From positions 4,154,001 through 4,218,000 of the forward strand of contig NZ_CP019062.1 in assembly GCF_002951615.1 (NCBI RefSeq): a DNA stretch of 64,000 nt, written 5' to 3'. This stretch comes from Rahnella sikkimica (GTDB lineage Bacteria; Pseudomonadota; Gammaproteobacteria; Enterobacterales; Enterobacteriaceae). The position numbers and the translations under genes are program-made. The notes beneath the pieces were generated by a model that ran no database searches, was not told where the DNA came from, and worked only from the letters and a program-made list of their open reading frames with translations. Positions 20,407 to 28,894 of the stretch are shown here, piece after piece. Each line of letters starts with the position of its first letter. Positions within the stretch are counted from its first letter, which is position 1.

Positions 20407-20799
20407 TTACCAGTTTTTCTTGATCAGACGGTCGATGCTGAATGCGCCCGGACCAGAAGCGAACAGGACGAAGAAACCGCCCGCGATGGACAGGTTTTTC
20501 ATGAACATCATCTGGTTCACGCCCTGTGCAAAATCAGTGTGGAAGATCAGCGCCGTCAGGATGGTGAAGATGGCTGTGATCAGCGCAGTAGTACGGGTGA
20601 AGAAGCCGAACAGGATTGCCAGACCGCCGCCAAATTCCAACAAAATAGTCAGTGGCAGGAAGAAGCTTGGAACACCCATAGATGTCATGTAACCCGCGGT
20701 AGCGGTGTAACCGTTAATTTTTCCCCAACCGGCAACGATGAACAGAATGGGCATCAGGATACGGGCTACCAGTAAAGCGGTGTCTTGTAACTTAGTCAT
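20407..20799 (-). CDS. yqjF: DoxX family inner-membrane protein YqjF
   Basis: 130-residue DoxX-family protein with four predicted membrane helices (~8-25, 45-65, 70-90, 100-118). E. coli yqjF is induced by aromatic nitro compounds and quinones and is controlled by YhaJ; its activity is not settled. The ATG at 20799 has GGAG six bases upstream; a TTG four codons earlier is in frame but lacks support. The length matches E. coli YqjF (130). Confidence 0.92.
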   Translation of the reverse strand: MTKLQDTALLVARILMPILFIVAGWGKINGYTATAGYMTSMGVPSFFLPLTILLEFGGGLAILFGFFTRTTALITAIFTILTALIFHTDFAQGVNQMMFMKNLSIAGGFFVLFASGPGAFSIDRLIKKNW

Positions 20800-20983
20800 T
20801 TTCTTCTCCAAAACGTAGTGTGCTCAAATTGAGCTTAAAGTGTTACCGGTCCGGTCAGAAAATGTTTCTCGCCGTTACCGCATCAGTTGATGGTGAGATA
20901 ATAAGTCGAATGATTACGCTTTGTTAGCAAGTAAAACTGTTGGAATGATTCAAATAAATTGAACGGCAGAAGGATTGTTATTC

Positions 20984-21022
20984 AAAAAGAAAAGGGTCGG
21001 ATGAATGATCACCCGACCCTTT
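20984..21022 (-). terminator. Rho-independent terminator after yqjK
   Basis: On the minus strand AAAGGGTCGG / CCGACCCTT with a loop of about 11 bases, followed by TTTTCTTTTT. It ends the yqjD-yqjE-yqjK transcript. Confidence 0.85.
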
Positions 21023-21041
21023 GATGTGAATGTCGCTAAGC

Positions 21042-21326
21042 TTATTTGCTGGCAAACGTCTTGCGCAACAGCCGTACCGTGCCCCAGATGCCAAACGCCC
21101 GCCGCGACCAGCGAACAATGCTGCTCGGGTGGCGGATGCCGTAAACGGCAACCAGGCTGGAACCCACGACCAGATACTTACGCATATCCACGATTTTCAC
21201 CCAGCCGCGATCAATTTTCGCTGTAGCATCCAGCCAGTCAGAACCCGCCTCAGACAGCTCGGCGCGCTGGCGCTCAATCTGGCGCAGAAGTCTGACTTTT
21301 TCGATAGCGCGGTTTGGGATACTCAC
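21042..21326 (-). CDS. yqjK: YqjK-like family protein
   Basis: 94-residue small protein of the YqjK family, function unknown. Arg/Gln-rich N-terminus (residues 1-30) and one likely membrane segment around 50-65 (YLVVGSSLVAVYGIRHP) with positive residues after it (VRWSRRAFG). It overlaps the yqjE stop by 4 bases, which points to coupled translation. Order yqjD-yqjE-yqjK is the same as in E. coli. Confidence 0.88.
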   Translation of the reverse strand: MSIPNRAIEKVRLLRQIERQRAELSEAGSDWLDATAKIDRGWVKIVDMRKYLVVGSSLVAVYGIRHPSSIVRWSRRAFGIWGTVRLLRKTFASK

Positions 21327-21730
21327 AGGTTGTCATCCTTTTCCAACAACGCACGGTCGATATCCAGTTGCTTGCGGGTAAGGCTCAAAAGCGTTGAACG
21401 TTTGGCTTTTGCCAGCGTCATCGCGCCTAAAACCACAGCAAGGAACAGGAGAACGCCGGTCGCCGTACCGATTGCAATCAGGCGATACGCCGGGTCAATC
21501 GCCCAGAAAAGGAGAACCAGCAAACTCATAAGACCAAAGGCGGTGAAAATCAGGGTAATACCAGCCATGAGCAGCAATTGGAAAATATTGGCCTTTTCCT
21601 CTTCCAGCTCAACAACAACCAGCCTGACACGCGTTTCAACCATCCCCACAACGACGGTGGCGATGCGCGAAACGATGTCAAAAAGCCCTTTTCCCGGCCC
21701 TTGCGGTGCTGATTTTATCGGTTCAGCCAT
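21323..21730 (-). CDS. yqjE: Phage holin-like inner-membrane protein YqjE (DUF1469)
   Basis: 135-residue membrane protein with two helices (~45-68 and ~74-98) after an amphipathic stretch with VETRVRLVVVELEEEKANIF, the hallmark of this holin-III-like family. Function is not established. The frame opens at 21799, but the first 23 codons are Trp/Cys/Arg-rich read-through of yqjD, so ATG 21730 (MAEPIKSAPQGPGKG) is chosen. It starts 2 bases after the yqjD stop. It probably works at the membrane with YqjD. Confidence 0.92.
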   Translation of the reverse strand: MAEPIKSAPQGPGKGLFDIVSRIATVVVGMVETRVRLVVVELEEEKANIFQLLLMAGITLIFTAFGLMSLLVLLFWAIDPAYRLIAIGTATGVLLFLAVVLGAMTLAKAKRSTLLSLTRKQLDIDRALLEKDDNL

Positions 21731-21732
21731 AA

Positions 21733-22035
21733 TTAGCGACGGGCTAACAGAACGCCAATCACAACACCGACAGCGGCACCAATACCGACGCCAGTCCACG
21801 GTTTGTCATGTACGTAATCATCGGCTTTGCCGGCGATTTCTTTGGTCTGAGTGGCAATTTTGTCGCCCGTATCGCTCAGACGTTCGCGGGTGTCTTTCAG
21901 CAGAGATTCTGCTTTGCCGCGTAACTTATCGAGTTCAGCTTTAGGCTTATCGGTAGAGGTCTGAAGCACTTCTTCCAGCGTATCTGCCAATGACTTTAAT
22001 TCAGCGCGCAGTTGTTCTGATGTATTACTAGCCAT
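21733..22035 (-). CDS. yqjD: Ribosome-associated membrane-anchored protein, ElaB/YqjD/DUF883 family
   Basis: 100-residue DUF883 protein. The N-terminal ~75 residues are helical and charged (TSEQLRAELKSLADTLEEVL), followed by a C-terminal membrane helix TGVGIGAAVGVVIGVLLARR. E. coli YqjD is tail-anchored and associates with 70S/100S ribosomes in stationary phase. GGAG lies about 10 bases upstream of the ATG. It heads the yqjD-yqjE-yqjK operon. ElaB is a close paralogue, but the neighbourhood favours YqjD. Confidence 0.93.
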   Translation of the reverse strand: MASNTSEQLRAELKSLADTLEEVLQTSTDKPKAELDKLRGKAESLLKDTRERLSDTGDKIATQTKEIAGKADDYVHDKPWTGVGIGAAVGVVIGVLLARR

Positions 22036-22139
22036 GTGTAAGTCACTCCATACGTTAACTGATTCGAACTCTTAACATAGCGGATATTCAGGTGATCGCA
22101 AATGCGAATTGTCTGTTTTAAAAAGCAAGATCGCGCAGT

Positions 22140-22160
22140 AAAGCGTCCGCCGGACGCTTT
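22140..22160 (-). terminator. Hairpin after yqjC
   Basis: Perfect 9-bp stem AAAGCGTCC / GGACGCTTT with a 3-base loop. The T-tract is short, so it may leak into yqjD. Confidence 0.6.
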
Positions 22161-22171
22161 ACGAAAGCGGA

Positions 22172-22549
22172 TTACAGACCCTGAGCCTGTTTAAGTTCAG
22201 ACTGAGCTTCTTCCAGTTTTTGCTGTTTTTTGGCGATTTTTTCATGATTGCCCTTCGCCTGAGCTTCTTTCAATTCCTGCTCACGTTCGCGGACTTTTTC
22301 ACGTTTTTCTTCGACACGTTTCTGGTTTTCGGCTTTAAGCCCTGCATCGGTACAGTGCGCTTTATTTTCACGCAATGCTTTTTCCAAACCGTCAACGCGG
22401 TTCTCGTTTTTGTGCAGACGGGCTTCGTCGATCTGTTTCTGAATTTCGTGCTGTTTCGTCACGCAGCTTTCTGGCTGAGGAGCCGCAAAGCTGGCGGTAG
22501 TGAATAACAATGCAGGGGCTAAAACGAGTGCAGATAAAGTGATTTTCAT
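22172..22549 (-). CDS. yqjC: DUF1090 periplasmic protein YqjC
   Basis: 125-residue DUF1090 protein. The signal peptide (residues 1-22) is cleaved after SFA. The mature part is an almost continuous charged helix with two cysteines (PESCVTKQH, KAHCTDAG) and a long Glu/Lys/Gln-rich coiled coil to the end. The function is not known. It precedes yqjD as in E. coli; an intervening hairpin suggests partial separation. Confidence 0.92.
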   Translation of the reverse strand: MKITLSALVLAPALLFTTASFAAPQPESCVTKQHEIQKQIDEARLHKNENRVDGLEKALRENKAHCTDAGLKAENQKRVEEKREKVREREQELKEAQAKGNHEKIAKKQQKLEEAQSELKQAQGL

Positions 22550-22678
22550 CGTCGGGCTTCCTTTTAATGGTTAAGTGATTGTGGCACTTATTTCCGTGAG
22601 TATAGATTTTTTGAATAACTAGCCTTGAAAGCATATCACCGACAAATGGGTAGTGATATGGGACAAATCCTCACTACG

Positions 22679-23062
22679 TTATCCAAACTTTAGACGGTCA
22701 CGATCCAGTTTAGTTAGCCAGGCTTTGGTGTGGGGTGGTTCGCAATATTGGATCTCAAAGCCGGCAGGTAAAATGGTTTGCAATGCGGCTTCTGCCATCT
22801 TTCGCTGGGCGGCGGAATCGAGCTGAACGACTAAACCATCTTCCAGCGGCGTGATGCTTTTGATGTGAATGCCGCGTTCGGCCAGGCTCTGGTAGACATA
22901 AAAACCATCAGGTAATGCCTCGCCAGAACGGATAGGGCGGATTTGCAACGTATTGGCCGGTGCAGGAAGGCGAGATATCGCCAGCCCGATCATGGCCGCT
23001 GCGGCCAGCAGAATAAATAACGCTGGCCAGATAAATGAATGCTTTCTCAACAGGCGGTTCAT
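22679..23062 (-). CDS. mzrA: Modulator of EnvZ/OmpR, MzrA
   Basis: 127-residue inner-membrane protein, same length as E. coli MzrA. One N-terminal helix (~10-30) is followed by a periplasmic domain. MzrA binds EnvZ and links the Cpx response to EnvZ/OmpR output. Its start overlaps the yqjA stop by one base (TAATG), so it is translationally coupled to yqjA, matching the known yqjA-mzrA operon. Confidence 0.93.
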   Translation of the reverse strand: MNRLLRKHSFIWPALFILLAAAAMIGLAISRLPAPANTLQIRPIRSGEALPDGFYVYQSLAERGIHIKSITPLEDGLVVQLDSAAQRKMAEAALQTILPAGFEIQYCEPPHTKAWLTKLDRDRLKFG

Positions 23063-23742
23063 TATGCGTTTTTGCCTTTGTTCTGGCGGTCAGCGTGCTT
23101 TTTACGCCACAGAACGACGATGGAGCCGACCAGCCCGCCGACCAGTAAAAGTACTGGCAGCAACATCAGGCAGTTCATCACCAGATCTTCGTACTTCAGG
23201 AACAGCGGTGTTTTGCCCAGGAAATACCCCAACGAGGTTAGGATCAGGATCCAGAGCAGCCCGCTTACCCAGTTAAAGAACTGAAAACGGCTGTTGCTCA
23301 GGCCCGATAAACCGGCAATTGTGGGCAGCAGGGTGCGGACAAAGGCCAGAAAACGGCCAACTAACAGCGCAGAAAGCCCGTGCTTATGAAATAGGGCGTG
23401 CGCGCGTTCATGATATTGCACCGGCAGATGGGCCAGCCAGCTTTGTACTATTCGGGTATTTCCCAGCCATTTCCCTTGCGCATAACTCAGCCAGCAGCCG
23501 AGGCTGGCCGCGGTCGTCAGCAGGAAAAGCGTCAGCGGGAAATTCATAGCACCTTTGGCAATCAGAACACCGACGAGGATTAGCAGGCTGTCACCGGGTA
23601 AAAAGGCCGCAGGCAGTAAACCGTTTTCCAGAAAGATAATCATGAATAAAATCAGGTATAACGCCCAGACCAGAGACGGGTTGGCCAGGGTGACATAATC
23701 TTGTTGCCAGAGGGCATCGATAAGCGAGCTGATAATTTCCAT
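23062..23742 (-). CDS. yqjA: DedA family inner-membrane protein YqjA
   Basis: 226-residue DedA/VTT-domain membrane protein. Family motifs: [20 protein letters not shown] with the membrane-embedded acidic residues, then [20 protein letters not shown]. DedA proteins act as proton-dependent lipid transporters or flippases and are needed for alkaline and envelope-stress tolerance. First gene of yqjA-mzrA. In E. coli this operon is CpxR-controlled; a GTAAACGGGTAAA stretch near 23910 resembles CpxR half-sites, but its spacing (3 rather than 5 bases) is off. Confidence 0.94.
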   Translation of the reverse strand: MEIISSLIDALWQQDYVTLANPSLVWALYLILFMIIFLENGLLPAAFLPGDSLLILVGVLIAKGAMNFPLTLFLLTTAASLGCWLSYAQGKWLGNTRIVQSWLAHLPVQYHERAHALFHKHGLSALLVGRFLAFVRTLLPTIAGLSGLSNSRFQFFNWVSGLLWILILTSLGYFLGKTPLFLKYEDLVMNCLMLLPVLLLVGGLVGSIVVLWRKKHADRQNKGKNA

Positions 23743-24083
23743 CTGTCGTGTAAAACTCCATCATTTTCAGTGGGTCAGCTTTCACATCAGCGGAGAATAG
23801 GTCTCGACGCGGCCTGTAAGCTGATAAGGTCGCCATTTCCCTGGCGGGCTATTTGGTTTTTGAATTCATCGGGGGTTTACGGCGGATATTGCGCTGTTTC
23901 ATGCAACGTAAACGGGTAAAAAAAGTGGTCTAACTGTAACAAAATAACAATAGCTCAGACAGGTAAATATAGCGCGTTGAGACTGATCATTTAAGTCCGG
24001 AGCACGTTATGGAAAGGGGTTTTACATTGGCTGACACTACTCGACAGTGTCTGACAGGACATATCGACATGACGCAGAGATGC

Positions 24084-24116
24084 AGAAAAGGCCGGTTGGG
24101 GGAAATTACCGGCCTT
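24084..24116 (-). terminator. Rho-independent terminator after exuR
   Basis: On the minus strand AAGGCCGGT / ACCGGCCTT with an 11-base loop, followed by TTTT. It lies 10 bases beyond the exuR stop. Confidence 0.75.
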
Positions 24117-24125
24117 AAGGGGAAT

Positions 24126-24902
24126 TTATTTAGTATTGAGCAGCGGTTGATCGAGATGCACTACCGGGTTTTCTGAATAGAGATAACGGTCTACGTTAAA
24201 TTCGAAATCATCGGTGGTGGCGCGGAAAAGCATTTGTTTGGTGTTTTCCAGATGCTGCCACATGGCGAGTTTCGACGCATGCGGATCACGGCGGATCAGC
24301 GCCTTAAGAATCAGGTCGTGATCTTCACACCAGCTTTCAATCGACTTCTCATCAATGTGCTCATGCAGTTTGCGCCAGTAAGGGTTGTGCAAACGCTGGC
24401 TCCACATTTTTTCAACGATGGTCGACAGCGCACTATTCTGCGTGGCCTGCGCCACCTGCACATGGAATTTCAAATCCCATTCTGAATCGCGGAAACGATC
24501 TTCCTGACGGGCGTGCTCCTGAATTTCCATCAGGCGCATGATGTCCTGCTTCGTCACCTGCGTGGCGGCGAACTCAGCGATATTGCTCTCAATTAGCTGA
24601 CGCGCCTGAAGCAGCTCGAAGGGACCGGCGGTGCCAAACTCGATGCCATTATCCGGCACCACCAGATGGCGCTGCTGATTTGACATCACATGAATGCCCG
24701 AGCCTTTACGGACTTCCACATAACCTTCAACTTCCAGCATGATAATCGCTTCACGCACCACGGTGCGGCTGACATCCATCTCATCAGAAATGAGGCGTTC
24801 AGCCGGTAACTTTTCGCCAACCGGGTATACACCCGTTTCGATTCGTTCCTTGAGCGTGGCAGCCAGTTGTTGGTAAAGGCGTCTGGTGTCTGTGGATTCC
24901 AT
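24126..24902 (-). CDS. exuR: Hexuronate regulon GntR-family repressor ExuR
   Basis: 258-residue FadR-subfamily GntR regulator, same length as E. coli ExuR. The N-terminal winged helix ([17 protein letters not shown], then [20 protein letters not shown]) precedes an all-helical effector domain with conserved metal/ligand residues (the SEWDLKFH segment). It represses exuT and uxaCA until galacturonate or tagaturonate is present. ATG 24902 ([14 protein letters not shown]) fits the family; the frame runs back to 24935. It lies beyond exuT on the same strand, with a separate leader of ~190 bases. Confidence 0.95.
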   Translation of the reverse strand: MESTDTRRLYQQLAATLKERIETGVYPVGEKLPAERLISDEMDVSRTVVREAIIMLEVEGYVEVRKGSGIHVMSNQQRHLVVPDNGIEFGTAGPFELLQARQLIESNIAEFAATQVTKQDIMRLMEIQEHARQEDRFRDSEWDLKFHVQVAQATQNSALSTIVEKMWSQRLHNPYWRKLHEHIDEKSIESWCEDHDLILKALIRRDPHASKLAMWQHLENTKQMLFRATTDDFEFNVDRYLYSENPVVHLDQPLLNTK

Positions 24903-25053
24903 ATGAGTGCTCTTTAAAAGTGGAGAAACCTGCAAGATGCGAGTGTCGGACAGACCTGCAAACCTATTATACCACTGCCAGTATACGATTTACGAAGGGT
25001 TGATGCACCGTGCATCGGCCACAAAGACACGAGAGAAATGTCAGAAAGGGACA

Positions 25054-25081
25054 AACCCGGCAAACAATTTTACCGGGTTTG
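25054..25081 (-). terminator. Hairpin after exuT
   Basis: AAACCCGG / CCGGGTTT stem 12 bases beyond the exuT stop, with only a modest T-rich tail on the minus strand. Confidence 0.6.
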
Positions 25082-25092
25082 TGACTGGCGGA

Positions 25093-26385
25093 TCAGGCTT
25101 TCGCCGTTTTCAGCGGAGCCGGAACAGGTTCTATTGCGGAACGGTTCTGCAGCACCGTCCAGATAATGATAGCGCCAAGCAGGTCGAAGACTGCCAGAGC
25201 GGCAAACAGCGGGCTGAAACCGAGGGTATCGGCCAGCGCACCGACCACCAGCGCAAACATGGTACTTGCCATCCACGCGGCCATACCTGTCAGACCGTTG
25301 GCGGTCGCCACTTCGTTACGACCAAACACGTCAGAAGACAGCGTAATCAGGGCACCGGACAATGACTGGTGAGCAAAACCACCGACGCACAGTAATGCGA
25401 TAGCGGCATAAGGGCTGGTGAACAGGCCAATCATGCCAGGGCCGATCATCAGGACTGCACCCATGGTTACGACCATTTTGCGCGATACAATCAGATTAAC
25501 TTTGAAGTACTTCTGGAACAGCGGAGGCAGGTAGCCACCCAGGATACAACCGAGGTCAGCGAACAGCATCGGCATCCACGCAAACATCGCGATTTCTTTC
25601 AGGTTAAATCCGTACACCTTGAACATGAACAGCGGGATCCAGGCGTTGAATGTGCCCCAGGCGGGTTCAGCCAGGAAACGTGGCAGCGCGATGCCCCAGA
25701 ACTGACGGTTACGCAGGATTTCCCAGGCAGACATTTTCTTGCCGTTGTTCGTCTGATGCTGTGCTTCCTGACCTTCCAGAATGTAATCACGTTCTTCGTT
25801 GCTGAGTTTCTTTTGGTCTTTAGGATGCTTGTAGAACACCAGCCAGCTCACTGCCCAGATCAGGCTCAGCGCACCGGTAATGATGAAGGCCAGCTGCCAG
25901 CTGTGCATCACAATGCACCAGACAACCAGCGGTGGCGCAATCATCCCGCCGATAGAAGAACCGACGTTAAAGTAGCCCACGGCGATAGAACGTTCTTTGG
26001 CCGGGAACCATTCGCTGCTGGCTTTCAGGCCGGCAGGGATCATTGCGGCTTCAGCCATACCGACCGCGCCACGTGCGATAGCCAGACCACCCCAGCTGCT
26101 TGCCAGCGCGGTTGCCATACAGAAGATGGCCCACATCACGGCAAACATGGCGTAACCGACTTTCGTGCCCATGACGTCAAGAACATAACCGGCAACCGGC
26201 TGCATCAGGGTATAGCAGGCGGAATAGGCGGCGATAATATAAGAATATTGCTGTGTGGTGATGTTCAGCTGGCTCATCAGCGTAGGTGCTGCGGCAGCAA
26301 TAGCGTTACGTGTTAAATAGCCTAATACAGTGCCGCATGTCACCAGTGCGATCATGTACCAGCGTAACCCTTTAATCTTACCCAT
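25093..26385 (-). CDS. exuT: Hexuronate transporter ExuT (MFS, anion:cation symporter family)
   Basis: 430-residue major-facilitator permease with 12 predicted helices and a central cytoplasmic loop (~residues 190-220, KHPKDQKKLSNEERDYILEG). Family signatures are RGAVGMAEAAMIPAGLKASSE in helix 4 and NVGSSIGGMIAPPLV in helix 5. It imports galacturonate and glucuronate with protons. The RBS GGGAGAGAG precedes the ATG. Divergent from uxaCBA across a long regulatory region and followed by exuR, so all the hexuronate genes are together. Confidence 0.95.
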   Translation of the reverse strand: MGKIKGLRWYMIALVTCGTVLGYLTRNAIAAAAPTLMSQLNITTQQYSYIIAAYSACYTLMQPVAGYVLDVMGTKVGYAMFAVMWAIFCMATALASSWGGLAIARGAVGMAEAAMIPAGLKASSEWFPAKERSIAVGYFNVGSSIGGMIAPPLVVWCIVMHSWQLAFIITGALSLIWAVSWLVFYKHPKDQKKLSNEERDYILEGQEAQHQTNNGKKMSAWEILRNRQFWGIALPRFLAEPAWGTFNAWIPLFMFKVYGFNLKEIAMFAWMPMLFADLGCILGGYLPPLFQKYFKVNLIVSRKMVVTMGAVLMIGPGMIGLFTSPYAAIALLCVGGFAHQSLSGALITLSSDVFGRNEVATANGLTGMAAWMASTMFALVVGALADTLGFSPLFAALAVFDLLGAIIIWTVLQNRSAIEPVPAPLKTAKA

Positions 26386-26706
26386 TTAACTCTCTCCCAG
26401 TAAATAATCCGGCGATGACAACGCACGCTGTCATGGCGTATCTCGCACCACCTGAATAAGCGCGGGCTTCTGGCTTTCCTTAAAAGTGTTTTCCGGGAAC
26501 GTCGCCGCCAGATGATTTCACTGGGAGCTGCCCGATGGCTTACGCACTGGTTTATTGTTATCTGTGCGTAAGAGTCCGATGAACTTCCTGAACACCAGAA
26601 TTACTGCTTCGCCATGGGCTGATTGCGCCTGGGAAGTGTTTTGCCCGGGCAACAGCGAAAGGACGTGGCAGGTAATCTCTGACGCTCTTGTCCGGGCGAT
26701 GCAAAG

Positions 26707-26749
26707 ATAACTTGTCATACAGATTTAAAATTTGAATGACATCACAAAA
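26707..26749. repeat. 43-bp regulatory repeat, copy 1
   Basis: Matches copy 2 (27092-27134) at 40 of 43 positions, in the same orientation, 385 bases apart. The core has a GTCAT...ATGAC inverted repeat around an A/T-rich centre (CAGATTTAAA), suggesting a protein-binding site. Confidence 0.75.
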
Positions 26750-26889
26750 CCACATTTAAATTGTGTGGTTACTTAATTTTTTAACTACACACTTATTTAC
26801 TTGATTTTACTCATTAAAGTGCTTTTTAGTTGATCCTGTTCACACTTTTTAGCGAAGGATTAACATCACGAGCCGGATCACTGAAACGT

Positions 26890-26909
26890 AATTGGTGTAA
26901 CAACTTTGC
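26890..26909. promoter_or_regulatory. ExuR/UxuR-like operator, copy 1
   Basis: AATTGGTGTAACAACTT is close to the ExuR/UxuR palindrome family (AATTGGTnnnCCAATT as I recall it) and matches copy 2 at 17 of 20 positions. It lies ~500 bases upstream of exuT. Binding is inferred. Confidence 0.55.
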
Positions 26910-27091
26910 GGGTTGATCACATTTCGTCCGTACGGTTAACGAGGGGCGTGATAAGCACAAATTACGCGCTTTATTGCGTTGCTAATCAGAAGAACCCGAT
27001 GGGCTGGCGGCAGGCGCAGGGCGGGAGAGGCTTAATAAATGGCCTCATCGGGTGGAAGCTGTGAAAGTGGTTTTGTCACATTGGATATGAA

Positions 27092-27134
27092 ATAACCTGT
27101 CATACAGATTTAAAGTTTGAGTGACATCACAAAA
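27092..27134. repeat. 43-bp regulatory repeat, copy 2
   Basis: Second copy of the element at 26707-26749, with three mismatches. It lies 145 bases upstream of the second ExuR-like site; copy 1 lies 141 bases from the first, so the pair of elements is repeated with nearly constant spacing. Confidence 0.75.
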
Positions 27135-27278
27135 TGACACTGTGATTGTGAGGATAATAAGCACCCGTGCAGTAAGGCTTTAACGTTATTATTTTACAGA
27201 GAGTTAGTGAGTTTAATGGGCACCGAATTGCCTGCTTTTACCGGCACATACCCCTAAAAAGAGCTGGACGACAACCTG

Positions 27279-27298
27279 AATTGGTGTGATAACTTCGC
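27279..27298. promoter_or_regulatory. ExuR/UxuR-like operator, copy 2, at uxaC
   Basis: AATTGGTGTGATAACTT lies 45-65 bases upstream of the uxaC ATG, a typical repressor position. Similar to copy 1 and to the ExuR family operator. Confidence 0.6.
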
Positions 27299-27343
27299 AC
27301 CATTGAGAGACAACTCTACAGATTTCATGATGAGGAACCTAAG

Positions 27344-28756
27344 ATGGCGCAGTTTTTAACAGAAGACTTCCTTCTCGACACTGAATTCGCACGTCGCCTG
27401 TATCACGACTACGCGAAAGATGAGCCAATTTTCGACTACCACTGCCATTTGCCGCCTGAGCTGATTGCTCAGAACTACAAATTCAAAAACTTGTATGACA
27501 TTTGGCTGAAAGGCGATCACTACAAATGGCGTGCGATGCGCACCAACGGTGTGCCTGAACGTATGTGCACTGGCGACGCCACCGACCGCGAGAAATTTGA
27601 CGCGTGGGCCGCTACGGTTCCTCACACCATCGGTAACCCGCTTTACCACTGGACGCACCTTGAGCTGCGTCGTCCGTTTGGCATTACCGGCAAATTGCTT
27701 TCCCCGACGACTGCGGGGGAAATCTGGGAACGCGGTAATGAATTGCTGGCGCAGGACAACTTCTCTGCCCGCGGCATCATGAAACAGATGAACGTGAAAA
27801 TGGTCGGCACAACCGATGACCCGATCGATTCTCTGGAACACCATAAAGCTGTCGCGCAAGACAGCAGTTTTGATATCAAAGTACTGCCAAGCTGGCGCCC
27901 GGATAAAGCCTTCAACATTGAAGCGGCCACGTTTGCGGATTACGTGAAGAAACTGGAGGCTGCGGCTGACGTTTCCATCACCCGTTTCAGCGATCTGCGT
28001 GATGCGCTGAAAAAACGTATGGATCACTTCGCGGCGCACGGCTGCAAAGTTTCCGACCACGCGCTGGACGTTGTGGTGTATGGCGAAGCGGATGACGCCA
28101 CGCTGGACGGCATTCTGGCCCGCCGCCTGAGCGGTGAAACGCCAACCACAGAAGAAATCGCCCAGTTCAAAACCGGCGTATTGCTGTACCTGGCTTCTGA
28201 ATATCAGCGTCGCGAATGGGTGCAGCAGTACCACATTGGCGCGCTGCGCAATAACAACACCCGCATGTTCCAGCTGATTGGCGCGGATGTCGGTTTCGAC
28301 TCCATCAATGACCAGCCGCTGGCAGAACCGCTGTCCAAACTGCTGGGTGCGCAAGGTCTGGCCGGTGGCCTGCCTAAAACCATTCTGTACTGCCTGAACC
28401 CGCGTGATAACGAAGTGATCGGCACCATGGTCGGTAACTTCCAGGGCGAAGGGATGCCGGGCAAAATGCAGTTCGGCTCCGGCTGGTGGTTCAACGACCA
28501 GAAAGATGGCATGCAACGTCAGATGACGCAGCTCGCCAATCTGGGCTTGCTGAGCCGTTTCGTGGGGATGCTGACTGACAGCCGCAGTTTCCTGTCTTAT
28601 ACACGCCACGAATATTTCCGTCGCATCCTGTGCCAGATGATCGGCCACTGGGTGGAAGCGGGCGAAGCACCGGCAGATATCGAACTGCTGGGCAGCATGG
28701 TGAGAAATATCTGCTTCGATAACGCCAAACAGTATTTCCAGATTGAACTGAATTAA
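27344..28756 (+). CDS. uxaC: Glucuronate isomerase (uronate isomerase)
   Basis: 470-residue enzyme converting galacturonate to tagaturonate and glucuronate to fructuronate, first step of hexuronate breakdown. It is an amidohydrolase-superfamily barrel; [20 protein letters not shown] holds the metal-binding HxH. Sequence [14 protein letters not shown] and the C-terminal [18 protein letters not shown] are typical of UxaC. Length equals E. coli UxaC. GAGGAAC precedes the ATG. First gene of uxaCBA here; in E. coli uxaB is elsewhere. Confidence 0.97.
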   Translation: MAQFLTEDFLLDTEFARRLYHDYAKDEPIFDYHCHLPPELIAQNYKFKNLYDIWLKGDHYKWRAMRTNGVPERMCTGDATDREKFDAWAATVPHTIGNPLYHWTHLELRRPFGITGKLLSPTTAGEIWERGNELLAQDNFSARGIMKQMNVKMVGTTDDPIDSLEHHKAVAQDSSFDIKVLPSWRPDKAFNIEAATFADYVKKLEAAADVSITRFSDLRDALKKRMDHFAAHGCKVSDHALDVVVYGEADDATLDGILARRLSGETPTTEEIAQFKTGVLLYLASEYQRREWVQQYHIGALRNNNTRMFQLIGADVGFDSINDQPLAEPLSKLLGAQGLAGGLPKTILYCLNPRDNEVIGTMVGNFQGEGMPGKMQFGSGWWFNDQKDGMQRQMTQLANLGLLSRFVGMLTDSRSFLSYTRHEYFRRILCQMIGHWVEAGEAPADIELLGSMVRNICFDNAKQYFQIELN

Positions 28757-28765
28757 AAGCACGAC

Positions 28766-28787
28766 GGAGCGCAGGTTCCTGCGCTCC
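28766..28787 (+). other. Hairpin in the uxaC-uxaB intergenic region
   Basis: Perfect 9-bp stem GGAGCGCAG / CTGCGCTCC with a GTTC loop and no T-run, 10 bases after the uxaC stop. It may protect the uxaC 3' end or lower downstream expression. Confidence 0.5.
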
Positions 28788-28894
28788 TGATAAAACACAG
28801 AAATAACAAACTATTATCCCAATAAGAACGACGGCCACGGGACACACTGATGTCCTCAAAGACCGGCGTCTGACCCAATTAAGGTGAATGTGAG

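Larger units (their letters stand above)
26386..27343. promoter_or_regulatory. exuT/uxaC divergent regulatory region (~960 bp)
   Basis: No gene is seen. The region holds two copies of a 43-bp element and two ExuR-like palindromes (separate entries). It also has an inverted repeat TTACGCAC/GTGCGTAA (26540-26571), a CRP-like half-palindrome with TTGA-N6-TCACA near 26833-26848, and ACCCGATG/CATCGGGT arms at 26995-27050. Its length is unusual for a pair of divergent enterobacterial sugar-acid operons. Confidence 0.6.

Noticed and set aside
22651..22676. GTAGTGA/TCACTAC inverted repeat after mzrA as a terminator
   Set aside because: Only 7 bp with a 12-base loop and no T-run in the direction of transcription; too weak to call.
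24010..24180. Small plus-strand ORF starting MERGFTLADTT with a GGAG upstream, between yqjA and exuR
   Set aside because: It runs through the exuR terminator hairpin and into the exuR 3' end, which real genes seldom do; no similarity recognised.
27356..28798. 480-codon open frame on the minus strand opposite uxaC
   Set aside because: uxaC is a complete, recognisable enzyme on the plus strand. The antisense frame is a codon-bias shadow, rich in Phe/His/Gln/Arg and without an RBS.
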